Shown here piece after piece: positions 47,051-54,798 of a stretch of 64,000 bases of DNA. Position numbers and translations under genes: made by a program. The stretch covers positions 1 through 64,000 of the forward strand of contig CAMFGY010000022.1 of NCBI GenBank assembly GCA_945952065.1. The letters are read 5' to 3'. Under the pieces are notes generated by a model. The model ran no database searches. It was given only the letters and a program-made list of their open reading frames with translations, and was not told where the DNA came from. The number at the start of each line of letters is the position of its first letter. Within the stretch, counting starts at the first letter, position 1. This DNA comes from an uncultured Burkholderiales bacterium (GTDB taxonomy: Bacteria; Pseudomonadota; Gammaproteobacteria; Burkholderiales; Burkholderiaceae_C).

Positions 47051-48361
47051 TTACTGCGACTTCAGTTGCAGCGCGGGTGTCACTTGGCAGGCGCGCCAGG
47101 CCGGTAAGAGCCCGGCGAGCAGGCTGGCCACCAAAGCCAAGCCCAAGGTGGTGGCGAGCATGGCGGCGTCCATCTGGATCAGGCCGGCGTAGTCGCTGGC
47201 GCCATGGCGCACCGCCAACACGCCCAGCCAGGTCAGCCCCAGCCCCAACAGCCCGCCCAGCAGACCGAGGCTGCCGGCCTCGACCAAGAATTGCGCAAAG
47301 ATCTGCCGACGCGGCGCACCCAGCGCACGGCGCACGCCGATTTCGCCGGAGCGACGCAGGGTCTTGGCCAATTGCAAGCCCACGGTATTGGTCAGGCAAA
47401 CAGCCAAGAATCCAAAAGCCAGCCACAGCTGCAAGCCGATGTCCTCGGGCACCACCTGGCTGTGTTGCAGCCAGCTCATCACATCACGCATGCGCACATT
47501 GTTGGGCCGCTCAAACCGGCCGCTGGCGCGCTGCCGGTCGGAGTATTGGTTCAGGTAGCTGAGGTAGTTCTTGGCCTTCTCCGGGCTGTCCAGCTGGGCC
47601 CAGTATTGAATCCAAGAACAGGGGGCGTTGAGAGCGCGTGCATTGCCGCCGGGTGGCGTATCCCAGCACGAGAAATTGCCGGAGATGCCAAAGCGCAAGG
47701 CCATCGCGGTGCTGAAGGGGAAGTAGATGTCGTCGATCTTGGAGAAGGCGCCATTGGTCAGGTCGTAGTAGCGCGGTACCACGCGCCAGTCATTCATGAC
47801 GCCGACGATGGTGACGTCTTTGTCGCGCACCCGCAGGGTTTTGCCGCGGCTGTCGGCGCCACCGAACAAGCGCTCGTTCAGCGATTTGGAAATTACCGCC
47901 ACCCGGGCCTCGGCGGCGTCATCGGCCGCGCTCCAACCCTGGCCGTACAAAAAGGGCACCTCGAACATGGCGAAGAAGTCCGCCGAGGTGTTGCGAGACC
48001 GCGCGACAAAGGCTTGCTGCCCGGCCTGCGGTGGGGTGATGGCGATATTGCCGCCCGACATCATCACCTGCTTGTCCGCGCGGGCCTCGCGCAGCAGGGT
48101 CTCCGCGTCAAAGCGGGTCAGCTGCAGGTTCGGTTCTTCGCCCGCCACATAGCCACGCATCGGGTTCGCATCCAGCTGGATATTGAACAGCTGATGGCTT
48201 TTGGTCGGGATGGGGTTGCCCGACAGCACATGAAAGACGGTCAGCGTCGTCATGCAGGCCGCCACGCCCATGGCAATGGTCAGCAGCATCAAGGCCGTCA
48301 AGCCGCGCGAGGACTTGAAGCTGCGCAAGGCCAGATCGAAGTAGTAGCTCAACATCATCAT
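47051..48361 (-). CDS. ABC exporter permease (MacB/FtsX type), first copy
   Basis: This 436-residue permease starts at the ATG overlapping the outer-membrane factor stop, with a perfect AGGAGGTC site. It has an N-terminal membrane helix (GLTALMLLTIAMGVAACMTTLTVF), a periplasmic MacB-PCD domain (~45-300), and C-terminal FtsX helices with TVGLQLAKTLRRSGEIGVRRALGAPRRQIF. It differs from the second permease in its periplasmic domain, including a Cys pair (FSCWDTPPGG and APCSW). It works with the LolD-like ATPase encoded two genes upstream, probably in a MacA/MacB/TolC-type machine. Confidence 0.9.
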   Translation of the reverse strand: MMMLSYYFDLALRSFKSSRGLTALMLLTIAMGVAACMTTLTVFHVLSGNPIPTKSHQLFNIQLDANPMRGYVAGEEPNLQLTRFDAETLLREARADKQVMMSGGNIAITPPQAGQQAFVARSRNTSADFFAMFEVPFLYGQGWSAADDAAEARVAVISKSLNERLFGGADSRGKTLRVRDKDVTIVGVMNDWRVVPRYYDLTNGAFSKIDDIYFPFSTAMALRFGISGNFSCWDTPPGGNARALNAPCSWIQYWAQLDSPEKAKNYLSYLNQYSDRQRASGRFERPNNVRMRDVMSWLQHSQVVPEDIGLQLWLAFGFLAVCLTNTVGLQLAKTLRRSGEIGVRRALGAPRRQIFAQFLVEAGSLGLLGGLLGLGLTWLGVLAVRHGASDYAGLIQMDAAMLATTLGLALVASLLAGLLPAWRACQVTPALQLKSQ

Positions 48362-49734
48362 TTCTGACCTCCTGGGTCTTGGTGCTTGGTCGACGCGGTC
48401 GATGCGGTCGGTGCGGACAGGCTGTGGGTCGCGTCGCGCCGCAGCCATTGGTTGACGGCGGCCAACTCGGTTTCATCGAGAACGCCCACCGCCTGACTCA
48501 AGCGCAGCTTGGCCAGCACATGGCGATGGCGCGCCTGCTCATAAGCGTTTTGTGCCGAAGCCTGGGTTTGAATGGCCAGCAGCAGGTCCGTCATGCTGCG
48601 GGTGCCCAGGGCTTGGCCGGCGCGTGTGGACGCCAGTGCCTGCTCGGCGGCGCGCATGGCGGCACGGCCGCTGTCCATCTGCGCCAGTGTGGAGAGCACG
48701 GCCTGGTATTGCGCCTGTGTTTCTCGGATCAGCGCACGCCGTGCGGCCTCCTGCTCGCCCTGTGCCGCATCGCGCTGGTAGCTGGCTTGGCGAACCTGGG
48801 CAGCGACCGCGCCGCCGGCAAACAAGGGTACGGTCAGCTGCAGGCCCACGGTGTTGACGGTGCGCCCTGCCAAGGCATCGGACGTAGACGCGCCGGTGCG
48901 CCGTTCGCTGTCCAGAGTCAGACCCAGGCTGGGCAGGTGGCCAGCGCGGGCCGCTTCGATGCGCTGCTCGCTGGCGCTGAGTTCCAGCCGGCTGGCCTGC
49001 AGGACCGGGCTGTTGTGCAAAGCGCGTTCCACCCAGGCCTGCGCATCTTGGGGTTGCGGCGCCAGTGCGGGCATGTCGTCGGCCAGGGGCAGCAAGGCCT
49101 CGGGGGCTTGGCCGATGATTTGCGCCAGGGCTTGCTGGGCATCGGCAAAGGCTTGCTGGGCCTGGATCACTTGGCCGCGCACCAGTTGGTGAAAGCTGCG
49201 CGCCTGATCCACATCGACCTGGGCCGACAGTCCCGCCTCAAAGCGCGACTGGGCTTGCTTGACCTGCTCGGCATAGGCCTGTTCATTGGCTTCGGTGGTG
49301 CGCAAGCCGGCCGCGGCCAGCAGCACGCCGAAATAGGCCTCGGCCACGCGGCCGCACAGCGCTTGTTCAGCGGCGAGCAAGCGCGCTTCGGCCGCCGACA
49401 GGCGGCTGCGTTCGCTCTCCAACGTGCGCCATTGGCCCAGATGAAGCAGACTTTGGCTGATGTGGCTGCCCACCAGAGTGCCGGCACCCGGGCTGGCTTG
49501 GCCGGCAATGCCGGTGTGCGATTGCGTGGCTTGCAGATGCCATTGCGGCAGCAAGGCCGCGCGGGCCTGGGCGGCCAGTTCTTGCTGCAGGCCGCGCTGT
49601 GCGACAACGCCGGCAAGCAGCGGGTCGGCCGCGCGCGCCTGGGCATAGATGTCGAGCAGATTGCTGCTCCCCGCCTGGGCGCCGAGGCTCAGGCATGCCA
49701 GCCACACCCCAAAGCAGCGTTTTGCGTACTTCAT
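48358..49734 (-). CDS. TolC-family outer-membrane factor
   Basis: This 458-residue protein has a signal peptide (MKYAKRCFGVWLACLSLGAQA) and TolC-like repeated helical hairpins. Family motifs are LLDIYAQARAADPLLAG near the N-terminus, the RVAEAYFGVLLAAAGL helix, and the mid-protein repeat RTVNTVGLQLTVPLFAGGAVAAQVRQA. It forms the outer-membrane channel of this exporter. Having the channel inside the operon is unusual for MacAB-type systems. The stop overlaps the permease start. A Thr/Ser-rich C-terminus is probably disordered. Confidence 0.93.
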   Translation of the reverse strand: MKYAKRCFGVWLACLSLGAQAGSSNLLDIYAQARAADPLLAGVVAQRGLQQELAAQARAALLPQWHLQATQSHTGIAGQASPGAGTLVGSHISQSLLHLGQWRTLESERSRLSAAEARLLAAEQALCGRVAEAYFGVLLAAAGLRTTEANEQAYAEQVKQAQSRFEAGLSAQVDVDQARSFHQLVRGQVIQAQQAFADAQQALAQIIGQAPEALLPLADDMPALAPQPQDAQAWVERALHNSPVLQASRLELSASEQRIEAARAGHLPSLGLTLDSERRTGASTSDALAGRTVNTVGLQLTVPLFAGGAVAAQVRQASYQRDAAQGEQEAARRALIRETQAQYQAVLSTLAQMDSGRAAMRAAEQALASTRAGQALGTRSMTDLLLAIQTQASAQNAYEQARHRHVLAKLRLSQAVGVLDETELAAVNQWLRRDATHSLSAPTASTASTKHQDPGGQK

Positions 49735-49749
49735 CAGACGTCCGCTTTC

Positions 49750-50475
49750 TCAGTCCACCTGGGCATGTGCGCCCTTGTTGAACAGGGCCGGGTCCATGCG
49801 CAGCTCGGCGGCAATGTCGACCACCTGGCCGTCGATCACATGCACATTGCGTTGCGCACGGGCGGCCAGCTGCGGGTCATGGGTGACCATCACGATGGTG
49901 GCCCCCTCGCGATGCAATTCCTCCAGCAACTCCATCACGCTGCGCGCCATGCTGCTGTCGAGATTGCCGGTGGGCTCATCGGCCAAGAGTAGCTTGGGCT
50001 CACCGGCCAAGGCGCGGGCGATGGCCACGCGCTGCTGTTGCCCACCCGACAACTCGGAGGGGTAGTGCTTGGCACGCGCCGACAGACCGACGCGCGCCAA
50101 GGCATCCGAGGCGCGCTTTTTGCGTTCCGCAGCGCCCATGCCGCGATAGCGCAGCGGCACTTCGATATTGTCCAAAACGTTCAAGTCCGGAATCAGATTG
50201 AAGGCCTGGAAGACAAAGCCGATCTTCTGGTTGCGAATCTTGGAGCGCGCATCGTCGCTCATGCGGCTGACGTCAATGCCGTCGAGCTCGTAGCTGCCGC
50301 CGCTGAAGGCCTCCAACAAACCGGCAATGGTGAGAAAGGTGGTTTTGCCCGAGCCCGAGGGGCCGGTGACGGCGACGAACTCGCCGGGCTTGACCTGCAA
50401 ATTGAAGTCACGCAGGGCGTAGGTTTCCACCATCTCGGTGCGGTAAACCTTGGACAGGGATGTCATCTTCAACAT
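49750..50475 (-). CDS. ABC exporter ATPase (LolD/MacB-N type)
   Basis: This 241-residue nucleotide-binding protein has Walker A TGPSGSGKT, Q-loop VFQAFNLIPDLNVLDN, signature LSGGQQQRVAIARAL, Walker B LLLADEPTGNLD and switch His in VMVTHDPQ. The A-loop aromatic precedes in VETYALRDF. This is the MacB/LolD subclass that couples ATP hydrolysis to periplasmic conformational change without moving substrate across the inner membrane. It follows the adaptor gene and serves both permeases. Confidence 0.94.
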   Translation of the reverse strand: MLKMTSLSKVYRTEMVETYALRDFNLQVKPGEFVAVTGPSGSGKTTFLTIAGLLEAFSGGSYELDGIDVSRMSDDARSKIRNQKIGFVFQAFNLIPDLNVLDNIEVPLRYRGMGAAERKKRASDALARVGLSARAKHYPSELSGGQQQRVAIARALAGEPKLLLADEPTGNLDSSMARSVMELLEELHREGATIVMVTHDPQLAARAQRNVHVIDGQVVDIAAELRMDPALFNKGAHAQVD

Positions 50476-50516
50476 GGAACGGGGCTCCTTGAAATGGTTG
50501 AGCTTGCGCCTGCCGC

Positions 50517-51788
50517 TCAGCGGCTGAGGCTGACGCGGGCTGCGTCTTTGAAGTTCTCAGCGCCTGAGATCACGACCTGCTCGCCGGCCTTCAAGCCGTC
50601 CAGCACTTCGACCTTGGCCAGGCTTTGCACGCCCAGGCGGATGGCGCGTTTCTCGGCTTGTTGGCCTTGCAGCACATAGGCGAAATGGCCGCCGCCTTCT
50701 TCGACAAAGCTGCCGCGCGCCAGCGTCAATACCTTGTCGCGGTGATCCAGCAGCATGCGCACCGAGAGCCTTTGGTTCTGGCGCAGCTGTTCGGGTTGTT
50801 TGCCTTCAAAGCGCAGCCTTGCGGCGACTTCGCCGTTCACCACCTCGGGCGAGATGGAGCTGAGCACACCTTTCCAGTGCTGCTCGCCGCTGCCGGTGAT
50901 TTCGCCGCTCATCTGGGCTTGCAGCTCACGGGCCAGGCTCTCGGCCACTTGGATTTGCACCTCCAATGCGGACAGGTCTACCACCGACAGCAGCTTGGCG
51001 TCTTTGGCGACGTTGGCTTGGTCCAGCACAAAGAGTTGGCCGACTTGGCCATCGACCGGTGCGCGCAGATGGAGCGCCTCCAGTTGCCGCTCGACGTCCT
51101 TGACCACCAGGGCTTGGCGCTCATAAGCCTGGCGCTTGGCCTGCAATTCGAATTTGACGGCGTCGTCCTTCAGCCCGATCAACTCGCGCGCTTGCTTCAA
51201 GGCCACCTGGGCCTTGGCCAGTGCATCACGCGCTTGGTCCACTTGGGCGGCGGCGGTGGCGCCGGACTTGAAGGCCTGGGTTTGGCGCGCCAATTCGTTT
51301 TCGGCGGCTTTGTGGCTGATGCTGGCGGTGTCCAGCTGGCTTTGGTCCAGCGCACGCTGCTGGCGTGAATCGGCTTGCGCGCGCAGCCATTCGCTTTGCA
51401 AAGCATCGGCGTTGGCGCGTTCTTGCGCGAGGCGGGCGCTCAGCTCGGGGCTGTCGATCTTGAGCAAGACCTGACCCCGCTTGACCTGATCGCCCGCTTG
51501 CACGCTCAAGCTCACCGTGCCGGCATTGCCCGCGTAAAGGGTCGGACTGTTGGCCGCGACCACGCGGCCTTCGGCCGCGATGTCGCGGGTCAAAGGCCCC
51601 AGCTCCACCGTGGCCACCGTCAGGCGGGCCATGCTGACCGAGTTGCCATTCAGCGGGCCCCAGGCTTGCAGGGCGCCATAGCCCAGCAAGGCGAGGGCGG
51701 CCAGGGCCAGGCCGCTGCGCAGCAGGCGGCGCCCGCGCTGGGCGCTGGGAGGGATCAATTGGTCTTGTGCCGAGGTGTCGCGAATCAT
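50517..51788 (-). CDS. Periplasmic adaptor (MacA-like) of the ABC exporter
   Basis: This 423-residue membrane-fusion protein has one N-terminal membrane helix (~22-42, LRSGLALAALALLGYGAL) and no lipobox. It has the lipoyl motif GRVVAANSPTLYAGNAGTVSLSVQAGDQVKRGQVLLKIDSPEL, a long coiled-coil hairpin (~110-210), and barrel and membrane-proximal domains. It links the inner-membrane permeases to the TolC-like channel. The start MIRDTSAQDQ was preferred to the track's start 21 codons earlier, which lies in the promoter leader. It is the first gene of a seven-gene operon preceded by a sigma-54 promoter. Confidence 0.92.
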   Translation of the reverse strand: MIRDTSAQDQLIPPSAQRGRRLLRSGLALAALALLGYGALQAWGPLNGNSVSMARLTVATVELGPLTRDIAAEGRVVAANSPTLYAGNAGTVSLSVQAGDQVKRGQVLLKIDSPELSARLAQERANADALQSEWLRAQADSRQQRALDQSQLDTASISHKAAENELARQTQAFKSGATAAAQVDQARDALAKAQVALKQARELIGLKDDAVKFELQAKRQAYERQALVVKDVERQLEALHLRAPVDGQVGQLFVLDQANVAKDAKLLSVVDLSALEVQIQVAESLARELQAQMSGEITGSGEQHWKGVLSSISPEVVNGEVAARLRFEGKQPEQLRQNQRLSVRMLLDHRDKVLTLARGSFVEEGGGHFAYVLQGQQAEKRAIRLGVQSLAKVEVLDGLKAGEQVVISGAENFKDAARVSLSR

Positions 51789-51819
51789 GGGGCGCTTTTG
51801 CGGTTGCGGTGGCTGGGAA

Positions 51820-51838
51820 GGGCAGATGCGATCTGCCC
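51820..51838 (-). promoter_or_regulatory. Leader hairpin of the exporter operon
   Basis: GGGCAGAT-GCG-ATCTGCCC forms a perfect 8-bp stem just inside the predicted 5' end of the mRNA. It could stabilise the transcript or be a protein-binding site. Confidence 0.4.
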
Positions 51839-51854
51839 GTTTGCCAAGCAAGAA

Positions 51855-51870
51855 TGCAAACGCCGTGCCA
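51855..51870 (-). promoter_or_regulatory. Sigma-54 (-24/-12) promoter of the exporter operon
   Basis: On the minus strand TGGCACGGCGTTTGCA matches the sigma-54 consensus TGGCACG-N4-TTGC(A/T) at every conserved position, including the 5-base spacing between TGGCAC and TTGC. It lies ~67 bases before the adaptor ATG. The operon encodes a GAFTGA-type activator, which fits. Confidence 0.85.
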
Positions 51871-51934
51871 GCCTCTAGCTGCGGAAGAATCCTTTGTGAA
51901 TCAAGGGTTTGGGGCGGGTCTCATGCGCCAGGCG

Positions 51935-52029
51935 AGTGTCCGCGGACACTGGCGGACAAGAAGCGGACAAGAGACGGACAAGAGACGGACAAGAGACGGA
52001 CAAAGCGCGGACAACGCGCGGACGGGGCC
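51935..52029. repeat. Phased CGGAC array, probable enhancer of the sigma-54 promoter
   Basis: A perfect 16-bp palindrome AGTGTCCGCGGACACT (51935-51950) is followed by seven 11-bp units, each beginning CGGAC (51953, 51964, 51975, 51986, 51997, 52008, 52019); the core three are identical CGGACAAGAGA. The CGGAC of the palindrome starts 10 bases before the first unit, so eight half-sites recur about once per helical turn. The array sits 65-160 bp upstream of the sigma-54 promoter, where activators normally bind. I infer binding by the operon's own regulator. A plain tandem-repeat expansion is the alternative. Confidence 0.7.
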
Positions 52030-52040
52030 GAACAGCTGGC

Positions 52041-52838
52041 TCAGCGCCGCGCCAGCAGATCGAACTCGATCAGCACTTCGTCTTGTACGGCCAGCAAGCC
52101 CGCGGCCACCGAGAAGGGCTGCAGGCCAAAGTCGCTCTGGCGCAGCAGCAGGGCGCCGCGGGCCTGCAGACGGTCGCCCTGCACCTGGGCATGCAGGGGC
52201 AGCCATTGGCGCTGTCTTTGCCCGTGCAACTCAATTTCCACCCATAGCGCCAGCTTGGGTGCGGCGCCGCGGAAGGTGAGCGAGCGCAGCCGCACCTCGG
52301 GGTGAGCGTCGGCACGCAGGCCGGCCGCGCCCAACATATTGGCGCGGGTGGCGGCAATGGCTTCGGCGGACAGCGCAGATGCCCAGGCCGAACCCAGCGC
52401 CGCGCGCTGTGCGGGCGCGTCCAGTTCCAACTCATCGAGTCTGAAGCTCAGTTCGAACGCGGCACCCTCCGGGTTGCCGCTGCTCAAATCCGTGGGCAGC
52501 AACACCAGCCCCTGCAGCTTGGGCACGCTGAGCACATGGTTGTGGCCCAGGCGCGCCGCCCGCCCGGCGCGAAACACATGGATGCGAACCTGCGATTCGC
52601 TGGCGTCCACGCTCAGTGGCTGCTGCGCTTGGCGCAAGGCTTGTTGCCGCAAGCCCGCCATCTCGGCAGGCCAGTCTGCGGCCCCTGTCGGGTCAGCGCG
52701 ATGGGGCGGCACGGGGCTGTTAACCGGCTCCAGCGTCGTGGTGCAGGCCGCCAACACAAGCAGCATCAAGGCCCAGCTCATGCCCCGTTGGGGTCCGGAC
52801 GCTTGGCGGGGCAGGGCGAGCAAGCGGGTCAAGGGCAT
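52041..52838 (-). CDS. YceI-like lipoprotein
   Basis: This protein of ~265 residues has a lipobox in MLLVLAACTTT (cysteine ~32 from the chosen ATG; a second ATG at 52781 gives a shorter leader without charged residues). The mature part shows YceI-family features: RVHVFRAGRAARLGHNHVLS-type opening, FRLDELELDAP, SLTFRG, and the closing FGLQPFSVAAGLLAVQDEVLIEFDLLARR. YceI proteins are lipocalin-like barrels binding isoprenoids or other lipids in the periplasm. The stop is right beside the CGGAC array. It reads divergently from the Mpo1-like gene. Confidence 0.8.
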   Translation of the reverse strand: MPLTRLLALPRQASGPQRGMSWALMLLVLAACTTTLEPVNSPVPPHRADPTGAADWPAEMAGLRQQALRQAQQPLSVDASESQVRIHVFRAGRAARLGHNHVLSVPKLQGLVLLPTDLSSGNPEGAAFELSFRLDELELDAPAQRAALGSAWASALSAEAIAATRANMLGAAGLRADAHPEVRLRSLTFRGAAPKLALWVEIELHGQRQRQWLPLHAQVQGDRLQARGALLLRQSDFGLQPFSVAAGLLAVQDEVLIEFDLLARR

Positions 52839-52892
52839 GGGAATCTGGAAATGAGCGACAGAATAGGTTCCAATTTTGACAGCCGCAATCCC

Positions 52893-52911
52893 GCATGCTG
52901 AACTAGCATGC
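52893..52911. promoter_or_regulatory. Inverted repeat between the YceI-like and Mpo1-like genes
   Basis: GCATGCT-GAACT-AGCATGC has perfect 7-bp arms with a 5-bp centre, in the divergent promoter region. A TTGACA hexamer (52877) on the + strand lies just before it. It is a candidate operator; no regulator gene is adjacent. Confidence 0.45.
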
Positions 52912-52947
52912 CGACTGAATTCAAATAACCAAACCCTGGAGACTGCC

Positions 52948-53493
52948 ATGGCCGCCAGCCCTTTTCGTCCTGCCCTTGATTTGATGGCGCAATACGCCAG
53001 CTATCACCGTGATCGGCGCAATATCGCCACCCATTTCGTCGGCATCCCCTTGATCGTGTTGGCGATCGGCGTGTTGCTGGCCCGTGTCGAATGGACTTGG
53101 GCGGGCGTGTCCTTGACGGCCGCTTGGCTGTTTTGGGGGCTCAGCACGGCGTGGTATCTGACGCGCGGCAATCTGGTGCTGGGTTTGGCGGTGAGCGTGG
53201 CCAATGGCTTGTTGATGGTGGCTGCGGAGCCCTTGGCAGCGGGCAGTCAGGCGAGCTGGCTGTCGTGGGGGCTGGGCATTTTTGTGCTGGGTTGGATCAT
53301 TCAATTCGTCGGCCATTACTACGAGGGCAAAAAGCCCGCCTTTGTGGATGATCTGGTGGGCCTCTTGGTCGGGCCGATGTTTGTGGTGGGCGAGCTTTTG
53401 TTTGCGCTCGGCTGGGGGCGCGAACTGCTGGGTGAAATTGAGCGTCGGGCCGGCCCGACCCATTTGCGCGATCTGGCCCATCCCATCGCATGA
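52948..53493 (+). CDS. Mpo1-like (DUF962) membrane protein
   Basis: This 181-residue protein starts after GGAGACTGCC. It has four or five membrane helices and the family's conserved histidines in YHRDRRNIATHFVGIPLIVLA and IQFVGHYYEGKKPAFVDD. Yeast Mpo1 is an iron-dependent 2-hydroxy fatty acid dioxygenase, and the histidines here are in the equivalent places. A role in fatty-acid alpha-oxidation is possible but unproven in bacteria. The stop overlaps the next start (ATGA). Confidence 0.88.
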   Translation: MAASPFRPALDLMAQYASYHRDRRNIATHFVGIPLIVLAIGVLLARVEWTWAGVSLTAAWLFWGLSTAWYLTRGNLVLGLAVSVANGLLMVAAEPLAAGSQASWLSWGLGIFVLGWIIQFVGHYYEGKKPAFVDDLVGLLVGPMFVVGELLFALGWGRELLGEIERRAGPTHLRDLAHPIA

Positions 53494-54563
53494 GTGGGGC
53501 TTTGGCGGCTTCGGCCGCCTTGCCGCCCGCAGCGCTTGAGGCGTCGCCTGCGCTGACGGTCTTGGTCATGGGGGCCGGCACGGTCGGCTGTTATCTGGGT
53601 GGGCTTTTGGCTGCGGCCGGGGCCACCCTGCATTTTGTGGGGCGCGAGCGAGTCTTGCAGGGCTTGCGGGCCCATGGCCTGCGAATCAGCGAGATCGGTG
53701 GGCGCGTTCAGCACTTGCCGACGGCCGCACTGCATCTGCATGCCAATGTGCCGACAGGGCTGCACCCCGACATCACCCTGCTGTGCGTGAAGACGGGCGC
53801 GACCCTTGAGGCCGCGGCCTTGTTGCAGCAAGCGCTGCCCGCCGGCAGCTTGGTGCTGGCGATGCAAAACGGCATCGGCCATGCGGAGCGTGCGCAGCAA
53901 TTGGCGCCCGGTTTGGATTGGCGTGCCGGCATGGTGCCCTTCAACGTGGTGGAGTTGGGGCCGGGGCAGTTCCACCGGGGCACGGTGGGCGCGCTGGCGC
54001 TGCAGGGGCGTGCGGAGGAGGTCTTGCTGTCGCGCTTGCGCCAAGCCTTCAAGCAGCAAGGCTTGGATCTGCAACTGCGCCCGGACCTGCGCGCCTTGCA
54101 ATGGGGCAAGCTGCTGCTGAACCTGAACAACCCGGTCAATGCCTTGTCGGGGCTGCCGCTGCGCGCCCAACTGCTGCAACGCGACTACCGGCGCTGCCTG
54201 GCGGCCTTGCAGCGTGAGGCCTTGGATTTGCTGGACGCCGCGGGCGTGCCGGTCGAGCAGGTCACGCCCTTGCCGCCGCGACGTTTGCTGCAGGTCCTGC
54301 GCTTGCCGACTCCCTTGTTCCGGGTGCTGGCCGCGCGCATGTTGAAGATCGACGCCAAGGCCCGGTCCAGCATGGCTGACGACCTGGCACTGGGCCGCCG
54401 CACGGAGATCGACGCGCTGTGTGGCGAGGTGCAGCGCTTGGCGGCAAGCCTGGGGCGGCCCGCGCCCTTGAACGCCCGCATGCATGAGTTGCTGCGGCAG
54501 TGGCCGCAGCGACAAAGACCCTACCAGCCGCAGGAATTGTGGGCGGCCCTGACCCAGGGTTGA
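53490..54563 (+). CDS. Ketopantoate reductase family protein (PanE-like)
   Basis: This 357-residue protein has an N-terminal Rossmann motif TVLVMGAGTVGCYLGGLLAAAG (~22-43), LLCVKTGATLEAA and MQNGIGHAE (the family's asparagine), and the C-terminal catalytic lysine/asparagine region ALQWGKLLLNLNNPVNALSG. PanE reduces 2-dehydropantoate to pantoate for coenzyme A synthesis; paralogues with unknown substrates are common, so I leave the symbol empty. It is translationally coupled to the Mpo1-like gene. An Ala-rich ~20-residue N-terminal extension is unusual. Confidence 0.87.
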   Translation: MSGALAASAALPPAALEASPALTVLVMGAGTVGCYLGGLLAAAGATLHFVGRERVLQGLRAHGLRISEIGGRVQHLPTAALHLHANVPTGLHPDITLLCVKTGATLEAAALLQQALPAGSLVLAMQNGIGHAERAQQLAPGLDWRAGMVPFNVVELGPGQFHRGTVGALALQGRAEEVLLSRLRQAFKQQGLDLQLRPDLRALQWGKLLLNLNNPVNALSGLPLRAQLLQRDYRRCLAALQREALDLLDAAGVPVEQVTPLPPRRLLQVLRLPTPLFRVLAARMLKIDAKARSSMADDLALGRRTEIDALCGEVQRLAASLGRPAPLNARMHELLRQWPQRQRPYQPQELWAALTQG

Positions 54564-54677
54564 GGCCTGCCGGGCGCAGAAGCGCAGCAAATTTTTCAAG
54601 GGCGAATTCGGCCTGAAGAAAGCGTTGAAGTGCTGGCCGGAGCGGCGCCAGCCCGTGAGTGTTTGCTCACAACCCAG

Positions 54678-54699
54678 GCATCAAGCCAGGTCTTGATGC
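54678..54699. promoter_or_regulatory. Inverted repeat upstream of the ribonucleotide reductase gene
   Basis: GCATCAAG-CCAGGT-CTTGATGC has perfect 8-bp arms, ~100 bases before the start. It does not match the NrdR box I know. A cobalamin riboswitch was looked for and not seen. A second small hairpin GTGAG/CTCAC lies at ~54655-54670. Confidence 0.45.
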
Positions 54700-54798
54700 G
54701 GCCGCGACAGTGTGAGCTGTGACCCAGGTCAAGCTGCGCTCGCTAAGATGCCGGCACCATCGCGCACCGATATCCATTCAGACGTTCCGGAGACTTGC

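Noticed and set aside
51767-52305. Several short frames across the CGGAC array
   Set aside because: They exist only because the 11-bp repeat lacks stops; the ETDKRRTRDGQ-type translations are repeat artefacts.
54564-54798. Cobalamin riboswitch before the B12-dependent reductase
   Set aside because: I found no B12-box-like sequence; only small inverted repeats are visible.
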